The notes under the pieces: generated by a model
Databases searched by the model: none
What the model was told of the DNA's origin: nothing
The model's input: only the letters and a program-made list of their open reading frames with translations
In this document: positions 1-7,002 of the stretch, in pieces
How the letters are laid out: each line of letters begins with the position of its first letter
How positions within the stretch are numbered: position 1 is the first letter of the stretch
Position numbers and translations under genes: made by a program
From: Salinisphaera sp. UBA6602
GTDB lineage: Bacteria > Pseudomonadota > Gammaproteobacteria > Nevskiales > Salinisphaeraceae
DNA length: 8,276 nt
Assembly: GCA_002433465.1 (NCBI GenBank)
Contig: DJIE01000073.1
Location: 1-8,276, forward strand
Direction: 5' to 3'

Positions 1-1
1 T

Positions 2-745
2 CGCATGAAGCTGCTGGGTGCTGAGGTGATTCCGGTCACCTCCGGCTCGCGTACGCTCAAAGATGCCATGAACGAGGCGATGCGTGACTGGGTTACCAAC
101 ATCGACGATACCTTCTACATCATCGGTACGGTCGCCGGCCCGCACCCGTATCCGGCCATGGTGCGCGATTTTCAGGCCGTGATCGGGCGCGAATCCCGAC
201 GCCAGATGCTCGAACGCCTCGGCCGCCTGCCGGATGCGCTGGTCGCCTGCGTAGGCGGCGGTTCGAATGCGATCGGCATCTTCTATCCGTTTCTCGACGA
301 CGAAGAGGTCGAGATCTACGGCGTCGAAGCCGGCGGCGACGGGGTGGCCACCGGCCGCCATGCGGCACCGCTGTCGGCCGGGCGTTCGGGCGTGTTGCAC
401 GGTAACCGCACCTATCTCATGCAGGACGACAACGGCCAGATCAGCGGCACGCACTCGGTGTCCGCCGGGCTGGATTACCCCGGCGTGGGTCCAGAACACT
501 CCTGGCTCAAGGATATCGGGCGCGCGCACTATGTGGACATCACCGATACCGAAGCGCTGAACGCGTTCCATGAGTGCACCCGTATCGAGGGCATCATGCC
601 GGCGCTCGAATCCGCACATGCCGTGGCCTATGCACAGAAGCTGGCGGCCACGATGAAGCCGGACCAGGTAGTGCTGGTGAACATGTCCGGCCGCGGCGAC
701 AAGGATATGGCGAGCGTCGCCGAGGCCGCAGGAGAAACGCTATGA
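2..745 (+). CDS. trpB: Tryptophan synthase beta chain, 3' part (5' end outside window)
   Basis: PLP enzyme that condenses indole with L-serine to give L-tryptophan, the last step of tryptophan synthesis, in a cytoplasmic alpha2-beta2 complex with TrpA. The frame is open from the first bases; the first ATG (position 5) is internal, because full-length TrpB is about 400 residues and only the last 247 or so are here. What is missing is the N-terminal part carrying the PLP-binding lysine and the catalytic glutamate. Visible marks are the AGPHPYP segment, the glycine-rich PLP-phosphate loop GGGSNA (from about 254) and the C-terminal SGRGDKD motif (about 685-705), whose serine faces the PLP ring nitrogen. 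No internal stop or frameshift is seen. The stop codon overlaps the trpA start as ATGA at 742-745, usual for this subunit pair. Identification is secure from sequence and neighbour. Confidence 0.97.
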   Translation, partial: RMKLLGAEVIPVTSGSRTLKDAMNEAMRDWVTNIDDTFYIIGTVAGPHPYPAMVRDFQAVIGRESRRQMLERLGRLPDALVACVGGGSNAIGIFYPFLDDEEVEIYGVEAGGDGVATGRHAAPLSAGRSGVLHGNRTYLMQDDNGQISGTHSVSAGLDYPGVGPEHSWLKDIGRAHYVDITDTEALNAFHECTRIEGIMPALESAHAVAYAQKLAATMKPDQVVLVNMSGRGDKDMASVAEAAGETL

Positions 746-1578
746 GCCGCCTGGCAGGCCGTCTGGGTACGCTGCGCGAGCAGGGGCGCAGCGCGCTGAT
801 CCCTTATCTCACCGCCGGCGATCCGGCACCGGACGCGACCGCGGGCTTCATGCATGCCCTGGTCGAGGCCGGCGCCGACGTGCTGGAAGTCGGGGTACCG
901 TTTACCGACCCCATGGCGGACGGGCCGGTCATCCAGGGCGCCTGTGAGCGCGCCCTGGCGGCCGGCATGAGCCTGTCCGGCGTGCTGGACGTGGTGGCCG
1001 AATTCCGCCAGCGCGATAATGAAACGCCGATCGTGCTGATGGGCTATCTCAATCCCATCGATCGCATGGGCCTGGACACGTTCGCCGAGCGTGCGCACAA
1101 GGCCGGCGTGGACGGCGTACTTATCGTCGACATGACCGCCGAGGAGGCACCGGATATCGTGCCCACGCTGGAAAGCGCCGGGCTCGACGCGGTCTGCCTG
1201 ATCGCGCCGACCACCGGCGAAGCGCGTATCGAAAAGATCTGCGCCAACGCGGGCGGTTTCGTCTACTACGTGTCGTTCAAGGGCGTGACCGGCTCGGCGA
1301 GCCTGGACGTATCCTCGCTGGCTGCGAGCATTGAACGTATTCGCGCCAAAACCGAGCTGCCGGTGGCGGTAGGCTTCGGGGTCAGCACGCCGGAAAACGC
1401 CGCCGATGTATCGCGGGTGGCCGATGCCGTGGTGGTCGGGAGTGCGCTCGTGCGCCAGATCGCCGAACACGGCGCGGACCGCGACGCCACCCGGGCCGCG
1501 TTACGCGATACCCTGTCGGCCATGCGTCGCGCGATCGACGAACAGGACAATATGCAAGAGGAGGCACGCCGCGCATGA
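742..1578 (+). CDS. trpA: Tryptophan synthase alpha chain
   Basis: Cleaves indole-3-glycerol phosphate to indole and glyceraldehyde-3-phosphate and channels indole to TrpB. The protein is 278 residues, a normal TIM-barrel length. The catalytic pair is present at the classical positions: Glu49 and Asp60 in the stretch [15 protein letters not shown]. The phosphate-binding loop GVTG and the later GFGVSTPE and VVVGSALV segments also match the family. The start is ATG 742, overlapping the trpB stop by four bases, with a good Shine-Dalgarno sequence (GGAG at 731-734, 7-base spacing); the frame stays open upstream, but those starts lie inside trpB. The C-terminus ends in a polar tail. Its stop overlaps the accD start (ATGA 1575-1578), so trp and fatty-acid genes are probably co-translated here. 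Confidence 0.97.
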   Translation: MSRLAGRLGTLREQGRSALIPYLTAGDPAPDATAGFMHALVEAGADVLEVGVPFTDPMADGPVIQGACERALAAGMSLSGVLDVVAEFRQRDNETPIVLMGYLNPIDRMGLDTFAERAHKAGVDGVLIVDMTAEEAPDIVPTLESAGLDAVCLIAPTTGEARIEKICANAGGFVYYVSFKGVTGSASLDVSSLAASIERIRAKTELPVAVGFGVSTPENAADVSRVADAVVVGSALVRQIAEHGADRDATRAALRDTLSAMRRAIDEQDNMQEEARRA

Positions 1579-2462
1579 GCTGGCTCGAAAAACTCATGCC
1601 GTCGCAGATGCGAAACGACTCGGCGGCAAAGAAAAGCACGGTCCCGGAAGGCCTTTGGACCAAGTGCAGCAACTGCGGTGCGGTGCTCTACAGCGCCGAG
1701 ATGGAGCGCTCGCTGGAGGTCTGCCCGAAGTGCAACGCGCACCAGCGCCTGCGCGCGCGCAAGCGCCTCGATCTGTTTCTCGACCCCGACAATCGTGAAG
1801 AGCTGGCGCTGGGCATCGAGCCGCGCGACCCGCTCAAGTTTCGCGACAGCCGTAAATATCGCGAGCGCCTGAGCCAGGCGCAGAAGGACTCCGGCGAACG
1901 CGAAGCGGCGCTGGTCATGGCCGGCACGCTCAAGCAGATGCCGGTGGTGGCCGGGGCCCTCGACTTCGGCTTCATGGGCGGCTCCATGGGCAGCGTTGTC
2001 GGTGAAGCCTTCGTGCGCGGCGTGCACGGGGCCATCGAGCGCAACTGTCCGTTCATATTCTTTTCCGCCAGCGGCGGGGCGCGCATGCAGGAAGGCCTGT
2101 TTTCGCTCCTGCAGATGGGCAAGACGAGCACCGCGCTCACACGTCTGGCCGATCGTGGCCTGCCGTTCGTGTCGGTGCTCACCCATCCGACCATGGGCGG
2201 CGTGGCGGCAAGCTATGCCATGCTGGGCGATATCAACGTCGCGGAGCCGGAAGCCCTCATCGGCTTTGCCGGGCCGCGCGTCATCGAGCAGACGGTCAAG
2301 CAGACGCTGCCGGAAGGCTTCCAGCGTAGCGAATTCCTGCTCGAGCACGGCGCGGTCGACATGATCGTCGAGCGCCGGCACCTGCGTGACCGCATCCACA
2401 AGGTGGTCTCCGTCTTCATGCACTACGATGCCGCGCCGGAACAGGCCGCCGATGTAACGTGA
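1575..2462 (+). CDS. accD: Acetyl-CoA carboxylase carboxyltransferase subunit beta
   Basis: With AccA, forms the alpha2-beta2 carboxyltransferase that moves CO2 from carboxybiotin to acetyl-CoA, giving malonyl-CoA, the committed step of fatty-acid synthesis. The 295-residue length is close to the E. coli protein (about 304). The N-terminal zinc finger is intact: Cys31, Cys34, Cys50 and Cys53 (C-X2-C-X15-C-X2-C). The crotonase-fold domain follows, with [12 protein letters not shown] (133-144), the oxyanion-type glycine segment [11 protein letters not shown] (164-174), [16 protein letters not shown] (204-219) and [11 protein letters not shown] (230-240). The start ATG 1575 has the strong Shine-Dalgarno sequence AGAGGAGG at 1557-1564, 10 bases upstream. 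The GTGA overlap with folC is at 2459-2462. Adjacency to folC is conserved in Gammaproteobacteria. Confidence 0.98.
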   Translation: MSWLEKLMPSQMRNDSAAKKSTVPEGLWTKCSNCGAVLYSAEMERSLEVCPKCNAHQRLRARKRLDLFLDPDNREELALGIEPRDPLKFRDSRKYRERLSQAQKDSGEREAALVMAGTLKQMPVVAGALDFGFMGGSMGSVVGEAFVRGVHGAIERNCPFIFFSASGGARMQEGLFSLLQMGKTSTALTRLADRGLPFVSVLTHPTMGGVAASYAMLGDINVAEPEALIGFAGPRVIEQTVKQTLPEGFQRSEFLLEHGAVDMIVERRHLRDRIHKVVSVFMHYDAAPEQAADVT

Positions 2463-3715
2463 GCGAACCTGCGCCGCTCGACGGCAGCGTCGACGACTGG
2501 CTGGCCTGGCAGCTCACGCTGCACGCCAGCGAGATGGAGCTGGGCCTGGCGCGGGTATCCGAAGTGGCCCATCGCCTGGGCGTGCCCACCGGCCGGGCCC
2601 GGCGCGTAATCGTGGCCGGCACCAACGGCAAGGGCAGCTGCGCCGCGCTTATCGAGCAGCTGCTCGGCGATGGCGCGCGCGTGGGAACCTATACCTCGCC
2701 ACATCTGTGGCGCTACAACGAACGATTTCGTATCGACGGCGCGCCGGTGTCGGATGTCGCGCTGCTGCGCGCGTTCAAGGCGGTAGAGGCCGCGCGTGGC
2801 GATACGTCGCTGACGTTTTTCGAGTACGGCACCCTGGCCGCGCTGTGGTTGTTCGACGCCGAGCCCGTGGACTATGCCGTGCTCGAGGTCGGCCTGGGTG
2901 GACGCCTGGACGCGGTCAATATCGTCGATGCCGACGTCGCGCTGATTACCAACATCGGGCTCGATCATCTCGACTGGCTGGGCAACGATCGCGAAAGCAT
3001 CGGCTACGAGAAGGCGGGCGTCATGCGTCCGGATCGCCCGGCCATCTGCTGCGATCGCAAGCCGCCGGCGTCGCTGGCGCGCCATGCAGACAACATCGGT
3101 GCACGGCTGGAAGGCATCGGCGAAGCCTTCGATATCGAATACGTGGGCGGGGGCTGGTCTTTTCATCGTGGCGGCCACAGGCGCGAACTGTCGCGGGTGC
3201 CCGGCGTGCTGGCGGATAATCTGGCCGGCGCGCTGGCCGTGGTCGATGCGCTCACCGATACGCTGCCGGGCGCGGCTGCGATCGATAGCGCCTGTCGTGC
3301 ACAGGCGCGGCTGGTCGGGCGGCGCGAACGCGTCGACGCCGCGGTACCGATCATCTACGATGTCGCCCACAACGCCGAGGCGGTCGCCGTGCTCGCCGGG
3401 GAACTGGCGGCCCAGCGGATATCGGGCCGCACCCATGTAGTACTCGGTATGCTCGCTGATAAACCGGTCGAAACGGTGGCGGCACACCTTGAAAAGGTGG
3501 CCGAGCGATTCTATTTCGCAGGCCTGGATACGTTGGGCGCGCGCGGTCTTCGCGCATCGGAACTCGCCCGTCGTGCCGGTATCGAAGGTGGGCTTTACGA
3601 GTCGCCGGCGGCTGCGTTGAGTGCGGCGCAATCGGCGAGTGAGCCCGGTGATCGCCTGGTCGTGTGTGGTTCCTTTCTTACCGTGGCGCACGCCCGGAGG
3701 CCAATGCCGTCATGA
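2459..3715 (+). CDS. folC: Bifunctional dihydrofolate synthase / folylpolyglutamate synthase
   Basis: ATP-dependent ligase that adds L-glutamate to dihydropteroate and then extends the glutamate tail of reduced folates; cytoplasmic, Mur-ligase superfamily. It is 418 residues against about 422 in E. coli. Seen in order: N-terminal helix region ending [15 protein letters not shown]-loop GTNGKGS (54-60); the folate/omega-loop segment [12 protein letters not shown] (79-90); [16 protein letters not shown] (142-157); DHLDWLG (169-175); YEKAG with Lys185, the position usually carbamylated in this family; and the C-terminal ligase-domain motif DVAHNAEA (301-308). The start is GTG 2459, overlapping the accD stop. 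No strong Shine-Dalgarno sequence is visible, so translation probably depends on coupling to accD. The next ATG lies at residue 26 and would remove N-terminal sequence that aligns with other FolC proteins, so GTG is preferred. Confidence 0.96.
   Translation: MSEPAPLDGSVDDWLAWQLTLHASEMELGLARVSEVAHRLGVPTGRARRVIVAGTNGKGSCAALIEQLLGDGARVGTYTSPHLWRYNERFRIDGAPVSDVALLRAFKAVEAARGDTSLTFFEYGTLAALWLFDAEPVDYAVLEVGLGGRLDAVNIVDADVALITNIGLDHLDWLGNDRESIGYEKAGVMRPDRPAICCDRKPPASLARHADNIGARLEGIGEAFDIEYVGGGWSFHRGGHRRELSRVPGVLADNLAGALAVVDALTDTLPGAAAIDSACRAQARLVGRRERVDAAVPIIYDVAHNAEAVAVLAGELAAQRISGRTHVVLGMLADKPVETVAAHLEKVAERFYFAGLDTLGARGLRASELARRAGIEGGLYESPAAALSAAQSASEPGDRLVVCGSFLTVAHARRPMPS
3696..3700 (+). promoter_or_regulatory. 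Ribosome binding site deciding the dedD start
   Basis: GGAGG lies 11 bases before ATG 3712. It supports that start over the in-frame upstream ATG at 3664, which lies before this site and deep inside folC, and over the second ATG at 3724, which would be 23 bases away. Confidence 0.6.
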
Positions 3716-4398
3716 AGGATGTAATGAAAAAACGAGTTGTCGGAGCCGTGGTTCTGGTCGTTCTGGGCATTGCGCTGCCGTTGTTGCTGGCGCGCTGCAT
3801 GCAAGGCGACGACGGCGATACGCAGGCCATGCGCGTTTACGAAGTCGCCCCGGATGGCGAGGCGCGCCCGGCCAGCGCGGGCGACGATGACGCCCCGGTG
3901 CGCGACGACGTGGACGGAGCCAGCAGCGTCGCCGCAGGCGAACGTCGTGAAGCCGAGCAAGCGCCGGACGAGGTCGAGACGCCGGACCTGCCCGAGGCCG
4001 TGTCGCCGGCCAGCGTGGCTGAGCGCACCCCGGTTCGTAGCGAGCCGGCGCGACGTGCCGAGCCCGAACCTGAGCCCGCAGCCGAAGCGCCCTCCGAGCC
4101 GGCCGGCGCGACCGCCGAAGCGTCGGCGTCGAACAATGGCGGCTCTCTGCGCCAAAATGCCTCGTTCTCGGGTGGCTATGTAGTGCAGGTGGCGAGTTTT
4201 CGTGACGAGGCAAGCGCCGAAAAAGTCGCGCGTGAGCTCAACGGCGAATTCAAGGCGTTTTATCGCGCAGGCGACGTCAACGGCACCACCTACTATCGCG
4301 TGCGCGTGGGGCCGTTCGAAAATGAGGCGGCGGCCAATTCGGCGGCGGCGCAGCTGCGGCGAGCGGGGCGCGCGACGCTGGTTCGCCGCGCCGAGTGA
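3712..4398 (+). CDS. dedD: DedD-like SPOR-domain cell-division protein
   Basis: Predicted single-pass inner-membrane protein with a periplasmic SPOR domain, which in characterised relatives binds denuded peptidoglycan at the septum and supports constriction. With the start at 3712 it has 228 residues: a short basic N-terminus (MKDVMKKR), one membrane helix at about 9-27, a long low-complexity linker (about 30-150) rich in Ala, Pro, Glu, Asp and Arg, and a C-terminal SPOR domain (about 155-226) starting GGYVVQVASF and containing YYRVRVGPF. The start overlaps the folC stop as ATGA (3712-3715). Position between folC and cvpA matches dedD of E. coli and the unnamed SPOR gene of pseudomonads. Cys29 after LLAR is not a lipobox, because Arg occupies the -1 position. 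The family call is secure; orthology to E. coli DedD rests on synteny and domain layout. Confidence 0.88.
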   Translation: MKDVMKKRVVGAVVLVVLGIALPLLLARCMQGDDGDTQAMRVYEVAPDGEARPASAGDDDAPVRDDVDGASSVAAGERREAEQAPDEVETPDLPEAVSPASVAERTPVRSEPARRAEPEPEPAAEAPSEPAGATAEASASNNGGSLRQNASFSGGYVVQVASFRDEASAEKVARELNGEFKAFYRAGDVNGTTYYRVRVGPFENEAAANSAAAQLRRAGRATLVRRAE

Positions 4399-4410
4399 TC
4401 ATGCGCGGTC

Positions 4411-4444
4411 GGCCCGGGTATGTGTTTGCTAGACTACCCGGGTC
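4411..4444. repeat. Inverted repeat between dedD and cvpA
   Basis: Arms CCCGGGTA (4413-4420) and TACCCGGG (4435-4442) are perfect 8-base reverse complements. They extend to 10 pairs (4411-4420 with 4435-4444) if one G-T wobble is allowed, around a 14-base AT-richer loop. No T-run follows the right arm, so it does not look like an intrinsic terminator on the + strand. It could be an operator, a stem-loop protecting a 3' end, or chance in GC-rich DNA. Confidence 0.55.
4427..4435 (+). promoter_or_regulatory. Possible extended -10 promoter for cvpA-purF
   Basis: The sequence TGCTAGACT reads as TGn followed by TAGACT, which matches TATAAT at four of six positions. No convincing -35 hexamer is seen 16-18 bases upstream. 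Transcription would start near 4442, about 24 bases before the cvpA ATG. The element sits in the loop of the surrounding inverted repeat. The case is weak: a sequence match only. Confidence 0.25.
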
Positions 4445-4465
4445 CGGCCGGTTTGAACGGGTGCC

Positions 4466-4996
4466 ATGATCTGGGTCGATATCGCCATTCTGGCCGTGGT
4501 CGCGCTGTCTGCGACCATCGGTTTCTTCCGCGGCTTTCTGCGCGAAGCCATCGGGCTTGCAACCTGGCTGCTGGCTTTCTATCTAGCGTTCTCCTTCGCC
4601 GATACGGGTGCAGCATTGCTGCAGGGCTGGATATCCGTGGGCTCGGCCCGTCTGGCGGTGGCGTTCGGCCTGATCTTCATTCTGGTTCTGCTGCTGGGAG
4701 CGGTCTTGAACTACGTCATCGGCCGATTGGTGAACCAGACCGGTTTCGCCGGTACCGACCGCGCGATCGGCGGCCTGTTTGGCGTGCTGCGTGGCGTGGC
4801 GGTACTGATCGTGCTGGTGCTGCTTGCAGGCGTGACGCCGGTACCGCGCGATGCGTGGTGGCAGCAGTCGATATTCATCGCCCATCTACAGGACGGCGCG
4901 CTCTGGGTGCGCGATTTCCTGCCGCCGGATCTGGCCGGCGCGATCACCTATCCTGAGCCGGCGGCGCCGGCTGAAGATTCTTCATCCTCTATCTGA
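4466..4996 (+). CDS. cvpA: CvpA family inner-membrane protein
   Basis: Small integral membrane protein of the CvpA family, named for its need in colicin V export in E. coli; its molecular function is still unclear, and envelope or bile-stress roles have been reported for relatives. It has 176 residues against about 162 in E. coli. Four hydrophobic segments are visible at about 4-22, 28-45, 64-84 and 102-122. The family signature is intact: RGFLREAIGL after helix 1 and the GTDRAIGGLFGVLRG stretch (96-110). The C-terminus is a short polar, Pro/Ser-rich tail. Start ATG 4466 gives the family N-terminus MIWVDIAI; the Shine-Dalgarno sequence is weak (AACGGG region). purF follows after 12 bases, as in E. 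coli, where both are one purine-regulated operon. I do not see a PurR-like operator here. Confidence 0.95.
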   Translation: MIWVDIAILAVVALSATIGFFRGFLREAIGLATWLLAFYLAFSFADTGAALLQGWISVGSARLAVAFGLIFILVLLLGAVLNYVIGRLVNQTGFAGTDRAIGGLFGVLRGVAVLIVLVLLAGVTPVPRDAWWQQSIFIAHLQDGALWVRDFLPPDLAGAITYPEPAAPAEDSSSSI

Positions 4997-5008
4997 ACTG
5001 GTCTCGCT

Positions 5009-6520
5009 ATGTGCGGCATTGTAGGCATCGTTTCTCATACCCCCGTCAACCAGGAGCTGTATGACGCCCTGACGGTGCTGCAGCACCGCGGCCAGGATGC
5101 GGCCGGCATCGTCACCACCAGCGGTGGCCGGCTGTTCCTGCGCAAGGACAACGGGCTGGTGCGCGACGTATTTCGTACCGACCACATGCTGCGCCTGCAG
5201 GGCAACGCCGGGGTGGGGCATGTGCGCTACCCTACCGCGGGGGTGGATACCAGCGCCGAGGCGCAGCCGTTCTACGTGAACACGCCGTACGGCATCTGCC
5301 TGTCGCACAACGGCAATCTCACCAACGCCGACCAGCTCAAGGAAGAACTTTACCGCTCGGATCGGCGTCATCTGAATACCGATTCCGATTCCGAAATCCT
5401 GCTCAACGTATTCGCGCACGAATTGATGCGCAGCGAACGCTTGCAGCTGGCACCCTCGGACATTTTCGAGGCGGTCGCGGCCGTGCACCGGCGCTGTCGC
5501 GGCGGCTATGCGGCCACGGCGCTGATTACCGGCTACGCCATGGTCGGGTTTCGCGATCCCCACGGTATCCGGCCCGTGGTCTACGGCAAGCGCGAAACCG
5601 AGGCCGGTACCGATTACATGATCGCCTCCGAGTCGGTGGCGCTCGATGCGCTGGGTTACGAACTCATCGACGATATCAATCCGGGCGAGTGCGTGGTCAT
5701 CACCCTCGACGGCGAGATTCACGTACAGCAATGCGCCGACAACCCCAGCTATGCGCCGTGCATCTTCGAGTATGTCTATCTGTCACGTCCTGATTCGGTG
5801 ATCGACGACGTCTATGTCTACAAGGCGCGTCTGCGCATGGGCACGTATCTGGCGGAAAAGATCCAGCGCGAATGGCCCGATCACGATATCGACGTGGTCA
5901 TTCCCATTCCTTCCACCAGCCGCACCGCGGCCGTGGAACTGGCCAGCCAGCTGGACGTGAAGTACCGGGAAGGCTTCATCAAGAACCGCTATATCGGGCG
6001 GACCTTCATCATGCCGGGCCAGAAAATGCGCAAGAAATCGGTTCGCCAGAAGCTCAACCCCATCGATCTCGAATTCGCCGACAAGAACGTGCTGCTCGTC
6101 GACGATTCCATCGTGCGCGGCACGACTTCGCGTCAAATCATCGAAATGGCGCGCGACGCCGGCGCCCGCAAGGTCTATTTCGCCTCGGCCGCGCCGCCGG
6201 TGCGCTACCCGAACGTCTACGGCATCGATATGCCGAGCGCGACCGAGCTGGTCGCCCATGGTCATAGCGAAGAAGAGATTGCCGAAATCATTGGCGCAGA
6301 CAAGCTGATCTATCAGGACATGGAAGATCTGGTGCGCTCGGTCAACGTCGGCAACGCCGATTTGGAGCGTTTCGACGACTCCGTGTTCACCGGCGAGTAC
6401 GTGACCGCGGATATCAGCGCTTCCTATCTAGAGCAGTTGGAGCTGTTCCGCGCCGACGCCGCCCGCGAAGACCGGCGTGCCAAGGATAACGCCGTGCTGG
6501 AACTGCATAACGACGGCTAG
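5009..6520 (+). CDS. purF: Amidophosphoribosyltransferase (glutamine PRPP amidotransferase)
   Basis: Catalyses the first committed step of purine synthesis: PRPP plus glutamine to 5-phosphoribosylamine, glutamate and pyrophosphate. The 503-residue length matches E. coli (505). The N-terminal Ntn glutaminase begins MCGIVGIV, so Cys2 becomes the terminal nucleophile after Met removal. Conserved glutaminase residues are visible: Arg73 in GHVRYPT, Asn101-Gly102 in HNGNLTN and Asp127 in NTDSDSEI. The phosphoribosyltransferase domain carries the PRPP loop [14 protein letters not shown] (361-374, Asp365/Asp366) and the flexible-loop region [14 protein letters not shown]. There is no propeptide before Cys2, so this is the E. 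coli-type enzyme rather than the processed iron-sulfur form of Bacillus. No clear Shine-Dalgarno sequence precedes the ATG; coupling with cvpA 12 bases upstream is likely. The C-terminus LELHNDG resembles the E. coli end. Confidence 0.98.
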   Translation: MCGIVGIVSHTPVNQELYDALTVLQHRGQDAAGIVTTSGGRLFLRKDNGLVRDVFRTDHMLRLQGNAGVGHVRYPTAGVDTSAEAQPFYVNTPYGICLSHNGNLTNADQLKEELYRSDRRHLNTDSDSEILLNVFAHELMRSERLQLAPSDIFEAVAAVHRRCRGGYAATALITGYAMVGFRDPHGIRPVVYGKRETEAGTDYMIASESVALDALGYELIDDINPGECVVITLDGEIHVQQCADNPSYAPCIFEYVYLSRPDSVIDDVYVYKARLRMGTYLAEKIQREWPDHDIDVVIPIPSTSRTAAVELASQLDVKYREGFIKNRYIGRTFIMPGQKMRKKSVRQKLNPIDLEFADKNVLLVDDSIVRGTTSRQIIEMARDAGARKVYFASAAPPVRYPNVYGIDMPSATELVAHGHSEEEIAEIIGADKLIYQDMEDLVRSVNVGNADLERFDDSVFTGEYVTADISASYLEQLELFRADAAREDRRAKDNAVLELHNDG

Positions 6521-6555
6521 GGAATGCAGAGCCTCCCCAGGCGCGCCGACATGAA

Positions 6556-6591
6556 CGGGCGCCGCGTGTCCATGGTTGATCGCGGCGCCCG
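6556..6591 (+). terminator. Stem-loop downstream of purF (terminator-like, no U-tract)
   Basis: An 11-base perfect inverted repeat, CGGGCGCCGCG (6556-6566) and CGCGGCGCCCG (6581-6591), with a 14-base loop, lies 35 bases after the purF stop. Only a TTT follows shortly after, so it is not a textbook intrinsic terminator. It could stop or protect the 3' end of the purF transcript. Confidence 0.4.
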
Positions 6592-6640
6592 GTGGTTTCA
6601 TAATGCACAGGCGCCGATTTGTAACAGCTTGCGGGCGCCC

Positions 6641-6910
6641 TAAGGCCGGCAAACAGTTAATCGCATCGCCGCGTTGCTGCGCAAAATTCGGTCAAGCAAG
6701 GCAAGAGGAGCGAAATTGGGTTTCATCCAATGAGCGACGACTAACGCCGCTTGGCGGGATTTTGAGCGCAACCCTGCGGGCCGCTGGCGATTTTCAGCAT
6801 TCCAGCGTTGCAGCTCGCTCATGTAGCACGCTACACGACGCGCACTGCGCCTTGGCCTGCAGAAAATCGCCGGCGGCGCGGCGGATGCGCGTAACTGTTG
6901 GCCGGCCTGA
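6641..6910. repeat. Large two-lobed imperfect palindrome, MITE-like or repeat element
   Basis: The ends are inverted repeats: AGGCCGGC (6643-6650) pairs with GCCGGCCT (6901-6908), continuing through AACAGTTA (6652-6659) with TAACTGTT (6892-6899) and CGCATC (6662-6667) with GATGCG (6884-6889), then more GC pairs to about 6673/6877. Inside are two lobes. The left lobe (6674-6772) pairs GCAAAATTC-type sequence with GGGATTTTGAGC and is capped by ATTGG-7-CCAAT (6715-6731). The right lobe (6780-6877) has a perfect 10-base pair GGCGATTTTC (6786-6795) with GAAAATCGCC (6862-6871) and is capped by TGTAGC-AC-GCTACA (6822-6835). No transposase and no clear target-site duplication are seen. The structure suggests a non-autonomous, probably multicopy element, but copy number cannot be seen from one window. 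Confidence 0.6.
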
Positions 6911-6940
6911 AATTCCGCTAAACGGTCCGGGGACTGCAAG

Positions 6941-6971
6941 CCTGCATCGCATCGCGACTGCGGGTTTTTTT
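6941..6971 (+). terminator. Intrinsic (Rho-independent) terminator upstream of metZ
   Basis: Stem CCTGCA (6941-6946) with TGCGGG (6959-6964; one G-T wobble), then TCGC with GCGA around a 3-base loop and one bulged C, followed directly by seven T (6965-6971). The strand is clear because no T-run lies on the other side. It ends 31 bases before the metZ ATG, so it may end the purF-side transcript or act inside the metZ leader as an attenuator. Confidence 0.75.
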
Positions 6972-6990
6972 GTGCCCGAAACCGTCTGCC

Positions 6991-6996
6991 TGGAGA
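6991..6996 (+). promoter_or_regulatory. Ribosome binding site deciding the metZ start
   Basis: TGGAGA, with GGAG at 6992-6995 and 7 bases of spacing, precedes ATG 7003. It fixes that ATG as the start rather than the in-frame TTG at 6970, which lies within the terminator T-run. Confidence 0.75.
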
Positions 6997-7002
6997 TTTT
7001 CC

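Larger units (their letters stand above)
6521..7002. other. Gene-free region between purF and metZ (482 bases)
   Basis: No reading frame on either strand resembles a protein I recognise. Open frames crossing it merge into antisense or shifted frames of metZ. It holds, in order, a GC-rich stem-loop (6556-6591), a short stretch with several GGCGCC palindromes (6610-6639), a large two-lobed palindrome (6641-6910), and an intrinsic terminator (6941-6971). No convincing -35/-10 pair for metZ was found; TTGGCC at 6898 followed by CTAAAC is a poor match. Confidence 0.8.

Noticed and set aside
1266..3691. Long open frames on the minus strand opposite trpA, accD and folC (about 385 and 422 codons), and a similar one opposite metZ (6640-7899)
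   Set aside because: They are antisense to clearly identified genes, lie in GC-rich DNA where antisense stops are rare, are rich in His, Arg and Ala, and resemble no known protein.
3664..3711. Upstream ATG 3664 as the dedD start (16 residues longer)
   Set aside because: It overlaps folC by 52 bases, has no ribosome binding site, and adds residues not typical of the family; ATG 3712 has GGAGG and the same overlap style as its neighbours.
3793..3801. Cys29 of the SPOR protein as a lipoprotein lipobox (LLARC)
   Set aside because: Arg at the -1 position does not fit the Gly/Ala/Ser requirement, and the DedD family uses an uncleaved membrane anchor.
6610..6639. Repeated GGCGCC palindromes as a hairpin or protein-binding array
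   Set aside because: Six-base GC palindromes are common in DNA of this composition, and the pairing between them is short, with an 18-base loop.
6898..6923. TTGGCC ... CTAAAC as a metZ promoter
   Set aside because: Spacing of about 14 bases and weak hexamers; it also lies partly in the palindrome's end and upstream of the terminator.
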